Notes: generated by a model from the letters alone, not told the origin. 64,000 nucleotides of DNA from Tessaracoccus sp. MC1865 (GCF_017815535.1 NZ_CP072596.1:1178001-1242000); one strand, 5' to 3'. Shown: positions 46,730 to 57,309, counted from the first letter of the stretch. A program made the numbers and translations.

Positions 46730-47654
46730 AGCGCACCATGTTGTTGAACTGCCAGTCCGTCTTCTGCACGAACCGGCCGTTCTCCAACGCGATGAACGTC
46801 GACATCACGAACGAGCGGCACGCGTTGCGACCGGTGAGCGCCGTGTCACACTCCGTGCGCCACTGCCGGCTGTCGGCGGCGGACCAGCGCACGGTGTAAC
46901 CCAGGGGGTTGCCCTTCCACAGCGAACGCGGCGACGCGGCGTAGGTGAGGTTGTTGAACACCCAGCCGGTGGTCTGGACGTAACTGCCGCTCGAGTTCTG
47001 GATGGTAGTGGCCTTGATCTCGGTGCGGCAGCGCTTGGTTCGCGAGTAGGGCTCGCATCGGGTGCGCCACTCCCTGCCGTTCAGCAGGTGCATGCCAGGG
47101 GTGATGTAGACGTCCAGGCCTGCGGGTGCCGGCTGCGCGCCCACGCGGTAGACCACAGGCAGGCCCTGGTAGCTGGTGCCGAGTTGTGCCTGCAGCAGCG
47201 CGACTCCGGCGCTTTCCCCAGCCACCTGCAGGGACCGTTGCGTGAGGCCGGGGGTGGGGTAGATCGCCGCCAACGCCCCGCTGGTGAACTCCGCCGCGTA
47301 ACGCTTCTCGAGCGCCGCCACGGCCGCCTCGACGGTGGCGTACGGTATCGCAACCGGGGTGAAGCTCACCGTGGTGGCGCCGGCTTTGCGCATCTTCTGG
47401 CGCAGATCCTCCTGCATGCTCGGCCAGGTCAGGACCGAGCTGTCGAGATAGGCCAGGTGCGCGGCCGACCCGTGGAGTTCCCATGCGTCGACCGAGCCCG
47501 GGAAAATCTGGTTCCACCCGCTGACGATGTCCAGTAGGTGCTGCCCGACCGAGGAGGCGGGGGTGGGGTAGTCAGCCTCAGCCACCGGGCCGGAACCTAC
47601 GACCAGCGCGAGTGCACTCAGGATCACGGCTGCCCAACGGGTGACGGTCTTCAT
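46722..47654 (-). CDS. Secreted protein with C-terminal Cys/Trp/FNN tandem-repeat domain
   Basis: A 310-aa exported protein of unknown function. The signal peptide is residues 1-~29 (MKTVTRWAAVILSALALVVG, cut near AEA-D). Residues 30-185 match no family I recognise; part of it (SLQVAGESAGVALLQAQLG, GLPVVYRVG) resembles the N-terminal region of secreted actinobacterial trypsin-like proteases, but no catalytic triad is present. Residues 187-310 form the FNN domain: two ~60-residue halves, each W-R-T-x-C, a second Cys 8-9 residues later in CRT/CRS, and W-x-FNN. AGGAG precedes the ATG at 47654. Related domains occur at 49565-49936 and 62248-62690. Confidence 0.8.
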   Translation of the reverse strand: MKTVTRWAAVILSALALVVGSGPVAEADYPTPASSVGQHLLDIVSGWNQIFPGSVDAWELHGSAAHLAYLDSSVLTWPSMQEDLRQKMRKAGATTVSFTPVAIPYATVEAAVAALEKRYAAEFTSGALAAIYPTPGLTQRSLQVAGESAGVALLQAQLGTSYQGLPVVYRVGAQPAPAGLDVYITPGMHLLNGREWRTRCEPYSRTKRCRTEIKATTIQNSSGSYVQTTGWVFNNLTYAASPRSLWKGNPLGYTVRWSAADSRQWRTECDTALTGRNACRSFVMSTFIALENGRFVQKTDWQFNNMVRFS

Positions 47655-47728
47655 CTGACTACTCCTGATCCGTGGCTCCACCACAGCCGGCGAGAGGTGT
47701 TCTTGAATCTACCGGACTGGCGCTCCAC

Positions 47729-47734
47729 TAGGGT
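47729..47734 (+). promoter_or_regulatory. -10 element of the S49 peptidase gene
   Basis: TAGGGT lies 29 bases before the GTG at 47764. The intervening leader holds GGAGG at about 10 bases from the start. Confidence 0.45.
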
Positions 47735-47763
47735 GGGCATGGCGTACCAGGAGGCATCAGGCA

Positions 47764-48975
47764 GTGAACGACCACAGGCACAACTTTCCCCCACCCTCAC
47801 CCCGCGAACGCGGCGCCGACATCCAGTCGCCCCATCCCACGCCCATGCAGGGCCCGCTGGGGCCACCGCCCCTCCCGGTGGGGCCGTCCCCGGCGAAGGG
47901 GGCGTTCGCACGGGGCTTCGGCGGCGGGGTCGGGCTCGGCCTGGGTCTGGGCGGGATGCTGCTGGTGACCTCGCTGGTCACCACCCTCATGATGGTGGTG
48001 GGTCTCGCGGCGCTCACCCCGTCAGCTGCGGGCTCCGCGAGCACCGGTCTGACCACGATGTGGGGGAGCGGTTCCGACACGTTGCGCGCCGTCAACGTCT
48101 CCGGCGCCATTCTGTCCGACGCCTCCGACGGGGCGCTGCTCTCCGCGGGCACCTTCGGCAACGAGGTGGCCACCCAGATCGACGAACTGACGGCGGAGGA
48201 CGCCTCGGGGCTGGTGCTGCTGGTCAACACCCCCGGCGGCAGCATCGGTGGGTCGCGCGCCATCAGCGACGCCGTCGACCGCTACCAGGAGCGCACCGGA
48301 CACAAGGTGCTCGTGCACGTCACCTCCATGTCTGCTTCCGGCGGCGTCTACGCCACGGCCTCGGCAGACGAGATCATCTCGGACCACGGAGCGCTCATCG
48401 GCTCCATCGGCGTGATCTTCGGCCCGTTCCGCCAGTACACCGACGTGGTGGCCACCACCGGCACCATCCTCGAATCCGGCGTCACGACCACCGGCGGCAT
48501 CACCGAGGAATACCTGTCCGCGGGCAAGGGCAAAGACTTCGGCAACCCCTTCCGCCCCATCACGGAGGAGGAGCGGGCCCACTACCTGGCCGGCCTCGAC
48601 GTCGAGTACGACAATTTCGTCTCCCACGTGGCCACGCATCGCGACATCCCGGCAGAGAAGATCACCGGACAGTTGGGGGCGTACCTCTTCGACCCGGAGA
48701 CGGCGAAGGAACACGGCCTCATCGACGACATCATGGGCCGCGACGCCTTCTTCAGGCACGCGGCGGAGGCCGCCGGTCTGGACCCGGACAACACCCGCGT
48801 CGAAGCCACCCGCCAACCCACGGCGTGGGAAGCATTGCTGGGCGCCCAGCGGGCCTTCGGTGAGGCTCCCGCCGTCGAGCAGGGGCCAGGCATGGTGCCG
48901 GCGGTGAGCCGCGCCCTGTGCGGTGGGGGACAGCCGCTGGCGTTCTCCGGCGAACTGGCCGCAGTCTGCGGCTAG
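47764..48975 (+). CDS. S49-family signal peptide peptidase (SppA-like)
   Basis: A 403-aa single-span membrane protease. The Pro-rich cytoplasmic N-terminus (1-~45) leads to a helix at about 58-85. The S49 domain follows: VNTPGGSIGGS (substrate groove), SMSASGGVYATA with nucleophile Ser192, GSIGVIFG, and SAGKGKDFGNPF, where Lys255 or Lys257 is the general base of the Ser-Lys dyad. It degrades cleaved signal peptides or membrane proteins. The start is GTG with GGAGG upstream. Its TAG stop shares the palindrome CTAG with the stop of the convergent zincin gene. Confidence 0.88.
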   Translation: MNDHRHNFPPPSPRERGADIQSPHPTPMQGPLGPPPLPVGPSPAKGAFARGFGGGVGLGLGLGGMLLVTSLVTTLMMVVGLAALTPSAAGSASTGLTTMWGSGSDTLRAVNVSGAILSDASDGALLSAGTFGNEVATQIDELTAEDASGLVLLVNTPGGSIGGSRAISDAVDRYQERTGHKVLVHVTSMSASGGVYATASADEIISDHGALIGSIGVIFGPFRQYTDVVATTGTILESGVTTTGGITEEYLSAGKGKDFGNPFRPITEEERAHYLAGLDVEYDNFVSHVATHRDIPAEKITGQLGAYLFDPETAKEHGLIDDIMGRDAFFRHAAEAAGLDPDNTRVEATRQPTAWEALLGAQRAFGEAPAVEQGPGMVPAVSRALCGGGQPLAFSGELAAVCG

Positions 48976-49319
48976 CCCCAACCCAGCTCGTGGAGCGAGT
49001 CCTCTTCGATCCCGTGGTAGTGCCCCAACTCGTGCACGAGCGTGATCCAGATCTCCTCGTAGAGATCGTCCTCCGTCTCGCAGAGGCGGGTCAGCGGGCC
49101 TTGGAACAGCACGATCCGGTCGGGTAGCTGACCGTAGCCGTAGGTCTCGCCACGGTCCGTCAGCGAGGTGCCCTCGTACCAGCCGAGCGTGTCCGAGCCG
49201 TCCTCAGGTTCGTCCTCGATCACGAAGACGAGATTGTCCAGACGCTCCGTGAGACGCTCGGGCAGCATCTCGAGCGCCTCCTCGACGAGCCCTTCAAACA
49301 CATCCCCACTGATCTCCAC
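48972..49319 (-). CDS. Small zincin-like metallopeptidase (DUF1025/Zincin_1 type)
   Basis: A 115-aa minimal zinc peptidase with HELGHYHGIEED near the C-terminus (HExxH plus a downstream acidic residue), as in the small MMP-like PF06262 family widespread in actinobacteria. The rest is acidic and has no membrane segment or signal peptide, so it is presumably cytoplasmic. Substrate unknown. It begins at GTG 49319, with TAGGAT ending 7 bases upstream (leaderless), and converges on the S49 peptidase gene. Confidence 0.9.
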   Translation of the reverse strand: MEISGDVFEGLVEEALEMLPERLTERLDNLVFVIEDEPEDGSDTLGWYEGTSLTDRGETYGYGQLPDRIVLFQGPLTRLCETEDDLYEEIWITLVHELGHYHGIEEDSLHELGWG

Positions 49320-49326
49320 GGACCCG

Positions 49327-49332
49327 ATCCTA
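49327..49332 (-). promoter_or_regulatory. -10 element of the zincin gene (leaderless)
   Basis: TAGGAT on the minus strand ends 7 bases before the GTG at 49319. Confidence 0.5.
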
Positions 49333-49351
49333 GGCGGGCGGGCCCAAGGAA

Positions 49352-49985
49352 GTGCGCACTCATACTGCTCGGACTTTTAGCACCCAGCACTTCGACTTCG
49401 ACACGGACCCCAGCAAGAGTGAGGTGCTCGCCGACGCGAAGCCGGCCATCAATATCTACTTCTCCACGCTGACGGTGTCGCCGAAACCGTCGCCGAAGCC
49501 CTCGACGTCGCCGTCCGGCAAGCCGACGACGACGCCGCCCACCCCGCCGAAGTGCGAGCGCACCGCACCGTACACATCACCGGGTAAGCACACGGTCAAC
49601 AACCGGGAGTGGATGACCACCTGCGAGTCGTACTCGCAGACCGAGCGCTGCCGCACCGACATCTGGGCGACCATCGTGGTCATCGAGGACGGCCAGTTCG
49701 TGCGGAAGTCGGGGTGGGCGTTCAACAACCTCACCTACCTCCCGTACATGGCGCGCGAGTCTTGGCGGGGCAACCCGCTCGGTGATGTTGCCGCCACCGC
49801 GGACGGGGCGTTCTCGTCAGCCGGACGGCAGTGGCGCACCGAATGCGACACCCCCGCGACCGGCCGTGGTGCGTGCCGTAGCTACACCATGACGACGGTG
49901 TATGCGGCCACTTCGAAGGCCGGCGGTAGCTATACCGGCGGTTCTCCGTCCAGGGACGTGCGCCCTGTTCAACGCGTGCATTGCG
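49352..49985 (+). pseudogene. Remnant of an FNN-domain surface protein
   Basis: The open frame from 49352 has no ribosome-binding site and no signal peptide; a stop lies just upstream at 49331. It encodes the end of a beta-rich domain (FDFDTDPSKSEVLADAKPA), a Pro/Ser/Thr linker, then an FNN domain at 49565-49936 that closely matches the one at 62248-62690 (FNNLTYLPYM in both). The match stops after GGSYT, before the final W-x-FNN. A frame change there would bring a residual ALFNACI into line, so a frameshift as well as 5' loss is likely. The promoter of the next gene lies in its 3' end. Probably a decayed paralogue of the secreted proteins on either side. Confidence 0.72.
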
Positions 49986-49995
49986 GGCATACTAT
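49968..49995 (+). promoter_or_regulatory. Candidate promoter of the ferredoxin-reductase-like gene
   Basis: TTCAAC (49968-49973) and TACTAT (49990-49995) with a 16-base spacer lie at the end of the remnant. The following 23 bases contain GGAGG ahead of the ATG at 50019. Confidence 0.4.
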
Positions 49996-50018
49996 GTGCC
50001 AAAGATCGGAGGCTTTTC

Positions 50019-50729
50019 ATGGTCGAAAAGTTGAGGTTGCTGAGCAAGGAACTGGTTGCTGAGGGCACCATGGCCTTTCATTTCAAGAAGCCCGCGGATT
50101 TCGAATTCCGGGCGGGTCAGTACGGGGAATTCACACTCCTTGATCCTCCGGAAACCGACGAGGCGGGCAACTCCCGCATCTTCTCGCTGGTGCAGGCGCC
50201 GCATGAGGGCGAGATCGTCCTCGCCACGAGACTCCGTGACAGTGCCTTCAAGCGGGTGCTCAGGGAATCTCCCGTCGGCACCGAAGTGAAGTTCGACGGG
50301 CCCTGGGGTGACTTCAGGCTGCACAAGAAGGAGTCCACGCCGGCCGTCTTCCTCATCGGCGGCATCGGCGTGACGCCCGTGCGCAGCATCATCTCGCAGG
50401 CGACCCACGACCGGACCGGGCACCAGCTGCTGCTCATCCACGCGAACGAGGACGCCAGCGGGGCGCCGTTCGTCGCCGACTTCGAACGGTTCGCGGCCGA
50501 GAACCCCAACTTCACCTACGTCCAGGCCCTCTCCAGCCCGACTGAGGACTGGCAGGGGGAGGTGGGGCGGATCGACCACGCGATGCTGCGCCGCCATGTC
50601 GCAGACCTCGCCGCCCCCATCTACTATCTGTCGGGGCCGGCGGGTATGGTCAAGGCCATGCGCGGACTAGTTCTGGAAGCCGGCGCAGATGAAGACAACA
50701 TCCGCACCGAGGAGTTCTCGGGTTACTGA
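50019..50729 (+). CDS. FAD/NAD(P)-binding oxidoreductase (ferredoxin-NADP+ reductase fold)
   Basis: A 236-aa flavoprotein reductase. The N-terminal FAD-binding barrel has FRAGQYGEF and RIFSLVQAP (RxxS/T flavin motif). The NAD(P) domain has LIGGIGVTPVRSI and ends with SGPAGMVKAM. There is no iron-sulfur, globin or heme domain, so it must pass electrons to a separate partner, not identified here. ATG at 50019 follows GGAGG; an open extension upstream belongs to the neighbouring remnant. It is the last gene before the ribosomal cluster. Confidence 0.87.
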   Translation: MVEKLRLLSKELVAEGTMAFHFKKPADFEFRAGQYGEFTLLDPPETDEAGNSRIFSLVQAPHEGEIVLATRLRDSAFKRVLRESPVGTEVKFDGPWGDFRLHKKESTPAVFLIGGIGVTPVRSIISQATHDRTGHQLLLIHANEDASGAPFVADFERFAAENPNFTYVQALSSPTEDWQGEVGRIDHAMLRRHVADLAAPIYYLSGPAGMVKAMRGLVLEAGADEDNIRTEEFSGY

Positions 50730-50774
50730 CCGCCGTCGCCGGGAATGTGCGCCACGGGCACCTTGAACCGGTGT

Positions 50775-50804
50775 TTGGGCCAGAGGCATCGTTTCTGGCA
50801 GAAT
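50775..50804 (+). promoter_or_regulatory. Candidate rpsP operon promoter
   Basis: TTGGGC (50775-50780) and CAGAAT (50799-50804), 18 bases apart, would give a ~130-base untranslated leader before rpsP. I see no strong hairpin in that leader. Confidence 0.4.
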
Positions 50805-50943
50805 GGCGGATGCACCTCGTCGAGGCGTGCCCTCTCACGCGCCCGGCGGGACCCTTTGGTTTACGTGCGACGTGCCCCACACGTCGCGCGGCACCTTTCG
50901 ACACAGCCTCCCAGAGGCAGATACAACAGGAGACCCCACACAC

Positions 50944-51432
50944 GTGGCTACCAAGATTCGTCTGAAGCGTCTCGGCAAGATTCGCTCGCCCCACTACCGC
51001 ATCATCGTGATCGACGAGCGCGCCAAGCGCGACGGTCAGGCCATCGAAGAGATCGGTCTGTACCACCCGAAGAACGAGCCCAGCCTCATCCGCGTCGATT
51101 CTGAGCGCGTGCAGTACTGGCTCGGTGTCGGTGCGCAGCCCACGGAGGCCGTGGTCGCCATCCTGAAGCGCACCGGTGATTGGCAGCAGTTCTCCGGCGA
51201 CACCTCGCCGTCCGGCGTCCTGCCGCAGCGTGAGCCCCGTGACCGCGACGCCGCGTTCGCCGCCGCCCTCGCCGAGGATTCCGACGCTTCCGCGCCGGCC
51301 ATCTCGAAGGCCAAGAAGAAGGCCGATGAGGAGGCTGCCAAGAAGGCTGCTGCGGAAGCCGCCGCCGCTGAGGCCCCGGCCGCAGAGGCCACCCCGGCCG
51401 AAGATGCCGAGGCTCCCGCCGAAGAGGCCTGA
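50944..51432 (+). CDS. rpsP: Small-subunit ribosomal protein S16 (bS16)
   Basis: A 162-aa S16. The conserved core is residues 1-~85 ([37 protein letters not shown]). It is followed by an Ala/Lys/Glu-rich extension of ~75 residues, common in actinobacteria and probably disordered. GTG at 50944 has CAGGAG upstream; an in-frame ATG at 50803 gives an unrelated extension and was rejected. First gene of rpsP-khpA-rimM-trmD. Confidence 0.96.
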   Translation: MATKIRLKRLGKIRSPHYRIIVIDERAKRDGQAIEEIGLYHPKNEPSLIRVDSERVQYWLGVGAQPTEAVVAILKRTGDWQQFSGDTSPSGVLPQREPRDRDAAFAAALAEDSDASAPAISKAKKKADEEAAKKAAAEAAAAEAPAAEATPAEDAEAPAEEA

Positions 51433-51434
51433 GC

Positions 51435-51683
51435 ATGCTTGCTGAAGCCCTGGAGCACCTCGTCGCGGGAATCGTGTCGAATCCTGACGACGTGACTGTC
51501 AAGGACAAGGATCTGCGCCGTGGTCGTCTGCTCGAGGTGCGTGTGCACCCCGACGACGTGGGCAAGGTGATCGGCCGTCAGGGCCGCACCGCCCAGGCCC
51601 TGCGCACCGTGGTCGGTGCGCTGGCGGGCAAAGAGAGCGTCCGTGTCGACTTCGTCGATGTGGACCGGCCCAGCCGCCGCTGA
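51435..51683 (+). CDS. khpA: KH-domain RNA-binding protein KhpA
   Basis: An 82-aa protein consisting of a single type II KH domain with the GxxG loop in GKVIGRQGRTAQALR (about residues 43-57). In Gram-positives KhpA works with KhpB in RNA binding and affects cell division and translation. The gene starts two bases after the rpsP stop, the conserved rpsP-khpA arrangement. Confidence 0.95.
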   Translation: MLAEALEHLVAGIVSNPDDVTVKDKDLRRGRLLEVRVHPDDVGKVIGRQGRTAQALRTVVGALAGKESVRVDFVDVDRPSRR

Positions 51684-51705
51684 CAGCAGCCTCACAAGCC
51701 GAGCA

Positions 51706-51733
51706 ATGCCCCGGGACGAAAGTCCCGGGGCAT
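51706..51733 (+). terminator. GAAA-loop hairpin between khpA and rimM
   Basis: A perfect 12-bp stem (51706-51717 with 51722-51733) closes a GAAA tetraloop. No T-run follows, and rimM starts 22 bases on, so it may act as a partial terminator or mRNA-stabilising element rather than a full stop. Confidence 0.65.
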
Positions 51734-51737
51734 CGCC

Positions 51738-51743
51738 TATCTA
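51738..51743 (+). promoter_or_regulatory. Possible -10 element of rimM
   Basis: TATCTA lies 12 bases before the rimM ATG, just after the hairpin, and could restart transcription for rimM-trmD. Confidence 0.35.
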
Positions 51744-51755
51744 GGACATGAAGAC

Positions 51756-52274
51756 ATGAGCGAGATTGAAGTCATCGTCGGCCGCATCGGCCGGGCCCAC
51801 GGCCTCCGGGGCGAGGTGTTCATCGACGTGCGCACGGACGAGCCGGCGCGCCGGTTCATCGCCGGCGGCACGCTGCAGATGGGGGACAAGCGCCGCCCGG
51901 TGAAGCTCGCATCCGTCCGCTGGAACCGCGGCAGGCTGCTGGTCGGCTTCGCGGACACCCCGGACCGCACGGCCGTCGAGAAGCTCACCGGAGAGCTGCT
52001 TTACGACCGGGTCGCGGAGTCCGAGCTGCCCAGCGAACCCGAGGAGTTCTTCGACCGGCACCTGGTCGGCCTCGTCGTGCGTGACCACACGGGCGCGGAA
52101 CGCGGCACCGTGACGGAGGTGCTGCACCTCCCGGCGCAGGACGTGCTGCAGCTGGACGTCGACGGTGAGGAGCGGCTCGTCCCGTTCGTCGAGGCGCTGG
52201 TGCCCACCGTCGAGGTGGAGGCGGGCTACATCCAACTCGCCGACGTACCGGGCCTGTTGGAGGACATCGAATGA
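51756..52274 (+). CDS. rimM: Ribosome maturation factor RimM
   Basis: A 172-aa factor that binds S19 and helps mature the 30S head. The N-terminal barrel starts [20 protein letters not shown], the defining RimM sequence. The PRC-barrel half has [20 protein letters not shown] and [11 protein letters not shown]. Its stop overlaps trmD as ATGA. A three-codon frame (ATG AAG ACA TGA, 51748-51759) overlaps its own start codon. Confidence 0.96.
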   Translation: MSEIEVIVGRIGRAHGLRGEVFIDVRTDEPARRFIAGGTLQMGDKRRPVKLASVRWNRGRLLVGFADTPDRTAVEKLTGELLYDRVAESELPSEPEEFFDRHLVGLVVRDHTGAERGTVTEVLHLPAQDVLQLDVDGEERLVPFVEALVPTVEVEAGYIQLADVPGLLEDIE

Positions 52275-52969
52275 GGCTCGACTACGTCACGATCTTCCCG
52301 GACTACTTCGCACCGCTCCAGCTCTCGCTGGTGGGCAAGGCCATCGACAGCGGCATCATCGACGTGGACGTGCACGACCTGCGCACCTGGACCCATGACC
52401 GGCACCACACCGTCGACGACACGCCGTACGGCGGCGGCGCCGGCATGGTGATGAAGCCCGAACCCTGGGGTGAGGCCTTCGACGCGCTGGAGGAATCAGA
52501 TCCCCGGCCCATGACCGTCATCGTGACCACCCCGACCGGCCGGCCGTTCACCCAGGCGCTGGCCTACGAACTCACTGCCAGGGAGCGGCTGGTGTTCGCC
52601 TGTGGCCGTTACGAGGGGATCGACCAGCGCGTCATCGACCACTGCACCGAGCGCTACGAGGTCATCGAGCTGAGTCTGGGCGACTACGTGCTCAACGGGG
52701 GAGAGGTGGCCGCGCTCGCCGTTACCGAGGCCGTGGTCCGCCTTCTGCCGGGCGTCGTGGGTAACCCCGAGTCGCTCGTCGAGGAATCCCACTCCTCCGA
52801 GCACCAGTTGCTCGAGTACCCGAACTACACCAAGCCCCCGCTCTGGCGTGGCCGCGAGGTGCCGGAGATCCTGTTCAGTGGACACCATGCGAATATCGCG
52901 AAATGGCGTCTGGAGCAGGCCACCGAACGGACCCGGGAGCGGCGCCCGGACCTCCTCCACGAGGGCTGA
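52271..52969 (+). CDS. trmD: tRNA (guanine37-N1)-methyltransferase
   Basis: A 232-aa SPOUT (trefoil-knot) enzyme making m1G37 in tRNAs to prevent +1 frameshifting. [13 protein letters not shown] opens the protein. [20 protein letters not shown] is the SAM/tRNA loop, [15 protein letters not shown] and [15 protein letters not shown] form the knot. [17 protein letters not shown] marks the C-terminal tRNA-binding domain. It is coupled to rimM. rplS, the usual next gene, is displaced 3.9 kb by sdhCAB. Confidence 0.97.
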   Translation: MRLDYVTIFPDYFAPLQLSLVGKAIDSGIIDVDVHDLRTWTHDRHHTVDDTPYGGGAGMVMKPEPWGEAFDALEESDPRPMTVIVTTPTGRPFTQALAYELTARERLVFACGRYEGIDQRVIDHCTERYEVIELSLGDYVLNGGEVAALAVTEAVVRLLPGVVGNPESLVEESHSSEHQLLEYPNYTKPPLWRGREVPEILFSGHHANIAKWRLEQATERTRERRPDLLHEG

Positions 52970-53083
52970 CAACCACCTGGTCACCTCCAGCGAATTTGGC
53001 GAGGGGAAACGCACGTAAATAGCGGATCAGGAGGGCCTGTCGGTTAACCTGCCCCCTTGGCCCACGAGGTGATTCACGTTGGC

Positions 53084-53089
53084 TAGAGT
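53084..53089 (+). promoter_or_regulatory. -10 element of sdhCAB (leaderless)
   Basis: TAGAGT ends 6 bases before the GTG of sdhC. The 114 bases between trmD and this site contain a short GGTTAACC palindrome but no clear terminator. Confidence 0.5.
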
Positions 53090-53095
53090 GTCGGC

Positions 53096-53817
53096 GTGGC
53101 AACAAATCTCACCATTCATCAACGTGCGAGGCGAAGCACGGTCGTGAAGAAGGTCATCATGGCGGTGACCGGTCTCATCATGATCGCCTTCCTCCTAGTG
53201 CACATGTACGGCAACCTGAAGATGTTCTACACGGCGGACAACTTCCATGCCTTCGACTACTACGCAGAATGGCTCAAGGGCAAGACGCCCGATGGCGGCA
53301 TCCTGTACCCGATCATGCCCGCCGGTACCTTCATCTGGGTGTTCCGCTTCGCCCTGGTGCTTTCGGTCGTCCTGCACATCTGGTCGGCGGCTACGCTGTC
53401 CGCCAAGACCCTCGCGCAGCGTGGTGACAAGTACGTGACCTCGAAGAAGAAGGTCCAGACCTACTCGTCGCGCACCATGCGCTGGGGCGGCATCATCATC
53501 GCGGCCTTCCTGATCTTCCACCTCCTCCAGTTCACGATCGTCCCCGGCTCCCTCGGCGCCGGTGGCAGTGGCGAACACCCCCACGAGATGGTGCTGGCCA
53601 GCTTCAGCCTGTGGTGGATGGTCGTCATCTACGGCATCTGCATGGTCCTCATCGTCATGCACATCCGTCATGGCTTCTGGAGCGCCTTCGCGACGCTCGG
53701 CGGCAACCCCAGCGCCAAGTCGCGCCAGTGGCTGAACATCCTGTCCGTCATCGTCGCCGCTGTCCTGTTCATCGGCTTCATGGTCATGCCGATCGCCGTT
53801 CTGATTGGAGTCATCTC

Positions 53818-53821
<4 letters not shown>
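53096..53821 (+). CDS. sdhC: Succinate dehydrogenase/fumarate reductase cytochrome b subunit
   Basis: A 241-aa membrane anchor with five predicted helices, the single-chain cytochrome b558 type of Bacillus and Wolinella rather than the SdhC/SdhD pair. Candidate heme ligands lie in [26 protein letters not shown] and MHIRHGFWS, enough for two hemes. The subunit exchanges electrons with menaquinone. The GTG start is leaderless by promoter position. Its stop overlaps sdhA as GTGA. Confidence 0.94.
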
Positions 53822-55859
<2,038 letters not shown>

Positions 55860-55863
<4 letters not shown>

Positions 55864-56615
55864 AGCTCAAGCTACGTATCTGGCGCCAGGCCGGCCCGCA
55901 GGCGGCCGGCAAGATGGTCGAGTACGACCTCGACGGCGTGTCCGAGGACATGTCGTTCCTGGAGATGCTTGACCTTCTCAACGAGCAGCTCACGCAGCGC
56001 AACGAGGAGCCGGTGGCCTTTGACCATGACTGCCGCGAGGGTATCTGCGGCATGTGTGGCGTCGTCATCAACGGCATCGCGCACGGCGGTAGCGAGTTCC
56101 GCACCACCACCTGCCAGCTGCACATGCGTTCCTTCGAGGACGGCGCGACGATCGACATCGAGCCTTGGCGTGCTGGGGCCTTCCCGGTGATCAAGGACCT
56201 CGCCGTCGATCGCACCGCGTTCGACCGCATCATCGCCGCAGGCGGCTTCATCTCGTCGAACACCGGTTCGGCGCCGGACGCCCACGCAACCCCGGCACCG
56301 AAGCGCGAAGCAGATCTGGCCTTCGACAACGCCACCTGCATCGGTTGCGGCGCCTGCGTCGCGGCCTGCCCGAACAGCTCCGCGATGCTGTTCACCTCGT
56401 CGAAGATCACGCACCTGGCGATGCTGCCGCAGGGTCAGCCTGAGCGGTACCGCCGGGTGAAGTCGATGGTGGCGCAGCACGATGAAGAGGGCTTCGGCAA
56501 CTGCACCAACATCGGTGAGTGCGCCGCTGTCTGCCCGAAGGGCATCCCGTTGGAGTCGATCTCACAGTTGAACCGCGACCTCATCAAGGCGATGTTCATG
56601 AGCGACGGCAAGTAG
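55860..56615 (+). CDS. sdhB: Succinate dehydrogenase/fumarate reductase iron-sulfur subunit
   Basis: A 251-aa electron-transfer subunit. The [2Fe-2S] ferredoxin domain has C58, C63 and C66 (CREGICGMC) plus C85 (TTTCQL). The C-terminal domain has [13 protein letters not shown] and [15 protein letters not shown], which ligate the [4Fe-4S] and [3Fe-4S] clusters. GTG at 55860 overlaps the sdhA stop (GTGA). The operon ends here with a UUCG hairpin. Confidence 0.96.
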
Positions 56616-56632
56616 TCATCTGCCACACAGGG

Positions 56633-56658
56633 AGGGGCGGCGCTTCGGCGCCGCCCCT
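56633..56658 (+). terminator. sdhCAB terminator
   Basis: A perfect 11-bp stem (56633-56643 with 56648-56658) with a TTCG tetraloop is followed by TTCTCGTT. Confidence 0.88.
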
Positions 56659-56708
56659 TTCTCGTTGTGTGGGACCGACCCTGATTTCCGACGGTGCGCG
56701 CAAGGTGC

Positions 56709-56840
56709 CATAATGAGTAGCCGTTGCCCACACCTGGGCAACCCCAGCAATGCCAGCTCCTGCCACGGGGGGATCGTCTGAGCGTCTGCCGGGCCAGACA
56801 ACACCGCGGTGACCTGTGGCACTGACGGAAAGGTTTGAAC
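56709..56840 (+). promoter_or_regulatory. rplS promoter and leader
   Basis: CATAAT (56709-56714) is a good -10 match. The ~120-base leader begins with an 8-bp stem-loop (56723-56730 with 56735-56742). Leaders of r-protein genes often bind their own product; whether this one does is unknown. Confidence 0.45.
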
Positions 56841-57188
56841 ATGACCAACCCCCTCATCCAAGAGGTCAACAAGGCGTCGCTGCGCGATGACATGCCGCAG
56901 TTCCGCGCCGGTGACTCCGTCAAGGTGCACGTGCGCGTCGTTGAAGGCAGCCGCTCCCGTATCCAGGTGTTCGCCGGCGTCGTCATCGCCCGCAACGCCG
57001 GTGGTGTGCAGGAGGCGTTCACCGTCCGCAAGGTGAGCTTCGGTGTCGGCGTGGAGCGTACGTTCCCGCTGCACTCTCCCATCATCGAGAAGATCGAGGT
57101 CGAGCGTCGCGGTGACGTTCGTCGCGCCAAGCTGTACTACCTCCGCAGCCTGCGCGGCAAGGCCGCCAAGATCCGCGAGAAGCGTTGA
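56841..57188 (+). CDS. rplS: Large-subunit ribosomal protein L19 (bL19)
   Basis: A 115-aa ribosomal protein at the 30S-50S interface. [15 protein letters not shown], the [20 protein letters not shown] core and [13 protein letters not shown] are conserved. The ATG at 56841 has AAAGG at 7 bases; a TTG two codons upstream is less well placed. It normally follows trmD directly; here it has its own promoter after the sdh genes. Confidence 0.97.
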   Translation: MTNPLIQEVNKASLRDDMPQFRAGDSVKVHVRVVEGSRSRIQVFAGVVIARNAGGVQEAFTVRKVSFGVGVERTFPLHSPIIEKIEVERRGDVRRAKLYYLRSLRGKAAKIREKR

Positions 57189-57211
57189 TCACCTGCTCCT
57201 AGAGCTGCATG

Positions 57212-57236
57212 AACCGCCGGGCCGTGCCCGGCGGTT
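57212..57236 (+). terminator. rplS terminator
   Basis: A perfect 11-bp inverted repeat (57212-57222 with 57226-57236) lies 23 bases after the rplS stop and ends in TT. Confidence 0.8.
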
Positions 57237-57264
57237 CTGCGTTATCCACGTCTGTGGGCGGCGG

Positions 57265-57270
57265 TATGCT
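57265..57270 (+). promoter_or_regulatory. -10 element of lepB-rnhB
   Basis: TATGCT lies 39 bases before the lepB GTG; AAGGA precedes the start by 8 bases. Confidence 0.5.
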
Positions 57271-57309
57271 CAGACGAGCGACCCCGCCTGATCTCTAAGG
57301 ACTGAATTC

